In this document: piece after piece, positions 63,177-64,000 of the stretch
Layout: each line of letters starts with the position of its first letter
How positions within the stretch are numbered: position 1 is the stretch's first letter
Assembly: GCA_947630185.1 (NCBI GenBank)
Contig: CANRGT010000005.1
Location: forward strand, 1-64,000
Direction: 5' to 3'
Length of the DNA stretch: 64,000 bases
Source: an uncultured Clostridia bacterium
GTDB taxonomy: Bacteria > Bacillota > Clostridia > TANB77 > CAG-508
Made by a program: the position numbers and the translations under genes
The notes under the pieces: generated by a model
What the model was told of the DNA's origin: nothing
The model's database searches: none
Seen by the model: the letters and a program-made list of their open reading frames with translations, nothing else

Positions 63177-64000
63177 ATGGAACAAAAAGTAGAATTATTA
63201 CCACTAACAAATGATTATGTATTTAAAAGAGTATTTACAAAAGACGGAGAAGAAGATTTATTAAAAGACTTATTATCAGCAATATTAAATATAGAGATAA
63301 AAGAAATAGAAATAAAAAATCCAGAAATGACAAAAGAAAGTAAAGAAGCAAAACGAGAAGTATTAGATATAAGAGCAAAAGTAAATAATAATAGTATAAT
63401 AGATATAGAAATGCAGGTAAGAAACTATTATGATATAGACAGAAGGTCAATAGGCTATTTAACAAAAATGTATTCAGACCAACTAAAAGTAGGAGATGCA
63501 TACGAAAAACCACTAAAAACAATATCAATAAACATATTAAACTTTAACTTTTTCAAAAGAAATGCATACCATTCAATAGCAAGAATAAAATTTGAAAAAG
63601 ATGAGAAAGAAAAATATGTAGATATGGAATATGATAAAGAGGACGAATATGTAACAGAAGATTTAGAAGTACATTACATAGAATTACCAAAGTTTATAAA
63701 GAAAAATCCGGGGGTAAAAACGAAACTAGAACAATGGTTATGGCTAATTTGCGGAGAAGAAGGGGGAAAAGTAGAAATGGCGAAGGAAGAAAATGAAAAA
63801 GTAAAAGAAGCATCAGAAGTACTAGAAAGAATGAGTATGAGTTATGAAGAAAGATGGTTATATGACCAAAGAATGTTAAGAAAAATGGATGAAATGAGCC
63901 TAAAAGAGCATGCAAAGCAAGAACGGATTAGAAGAACGGTGCAAAAAAAGAAAAACTAGAAACAGTAAAGAGATTATTAAAACAAGGAATTGAAATAGAT
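63177..64000 (+). CDS. Second Rpn family PD-(D/E)XK nuclease, tail frameshifted, runs off the window
   Basis: GGAAAAAAC precedes ATG 63177. The core is intact: NDYVFKRVFTKDGEEDLLKDLLSAIL, then EVLDIRAKVNNNSIIDIEMQV with the PD-(D/E)XK residues, and a charged C-terminus. As sequenced it stops at 63957-63959 with RIRRTVQKKKN. Deleting C63924 and C63937 gives QEGLEEGAKKEKLETVKRLLKQGIEID, the normal Rpn tail, open to the window edge. Same promoter block as the copy at 16993. Confidence 0.8.

Noticed and set aside
1..64000. tRNA or rRNA genes
   Set aside because: No cloverleaf with GGTTCRANYCC-type T-loop or rRNA-like stretch was noticed; a covariance search was not possible.

Overview
The window looks like chromosome of a low-G+C Bacillota, most likely an uncultured gut-type Clostridia. 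The evidence is the strong A+T bias, AGGAGG ribosome binding sites with ATG/GTG/TTG starts, a Gram-positive wall gene set (two PASTA-type class B PBPs, sortase with an SPKTG substrate, teichoic-type CDP-glycerol transferase, MurE with the DNPR motif usually tied to meso-DAP) and gene orders such as rplI-dnaB and mraZ-rsmH-ftsL-pbp-murE-mraY-ftsW-murG. I cannot name the genus.

Layout. (1) 1-8.2 kb: end of an unknown gene, then rplI, dnaB, tilS, ftsH and an intact PASTA PBP on the plus strand. (2) 8.2-26.8 kb: HD-GYP protein, a pilin-like surface protein with a G+C-rich variable-looking C-terminal segment, smc, a MurE-like ligase, an Rpn-family nuclease, a P-type cation ATPase, an M23 peptidase, an HtrA protease, a second pseudopilin, rnhB and a zinc-ribbon protein. 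(3) 27-29.7 kb: start of the division and cell wall (dcw) cluster, mraZ with three 10-bp-spaced GTGG boxes, rsmH and an FtsL-like gene. (4) 29.7-47.2 kb: accessory island inside the dcw cluster. It holds three near-identical MoxR-type ATPases fused to an N-terminal domain with a 90-nt hypervariable cassette, a P-loop-less AAA-like protein, a metallopeptidase/VWA protein, dinD, and a polysaccharide module (MBOAT, DHHW protein, GT2/CDP-glycerol transferase, toroid protein). (5) 47.4-57.1 kb: the dcw PBP gene, cut in its transpeptidase region by a 7.4-kb serine-recombinase element carrying wall genes (penicillin-binding-fold protein, sortase, SPKTG surface protein, glucosaminidase). (6) 57.2-62.6 kb: murE, mraY, ftsW, murG and a small gene. 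(7) 63.2 kb to the end: a second Rpn gene.

Most interesting points. First, the three MoxR fusion proteins differ sharply only in a gapless 30-codon window ending in GARPAL, while their ATPase domains are nearly identical. The pilin-like protein has a similar segment ending in AVRPVV. Both resemble target regions of diversity-generating retroelements (DGRs), but no reverse transcriptase or template repeat is visible here. Second, the PBP gene rejoins in frame when the element is removed, as in developmentally excised elements that interrupt sporulation genes. Third, five frame breaks in four genes after 47.9 kb (PBP, recombinase, ftsW, second rpn) are all repaired by deleting one C directly before GG. 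That points to a sequencing artefact or an unusual mutational process, and it matters for deciding whether the PBP and recombinase are really dead. Fourth, four intergenic palindromic elements share a core but carry copy-specific, perfectly self-complementary ends.

All calls come from reading the sequence; no database search was run.
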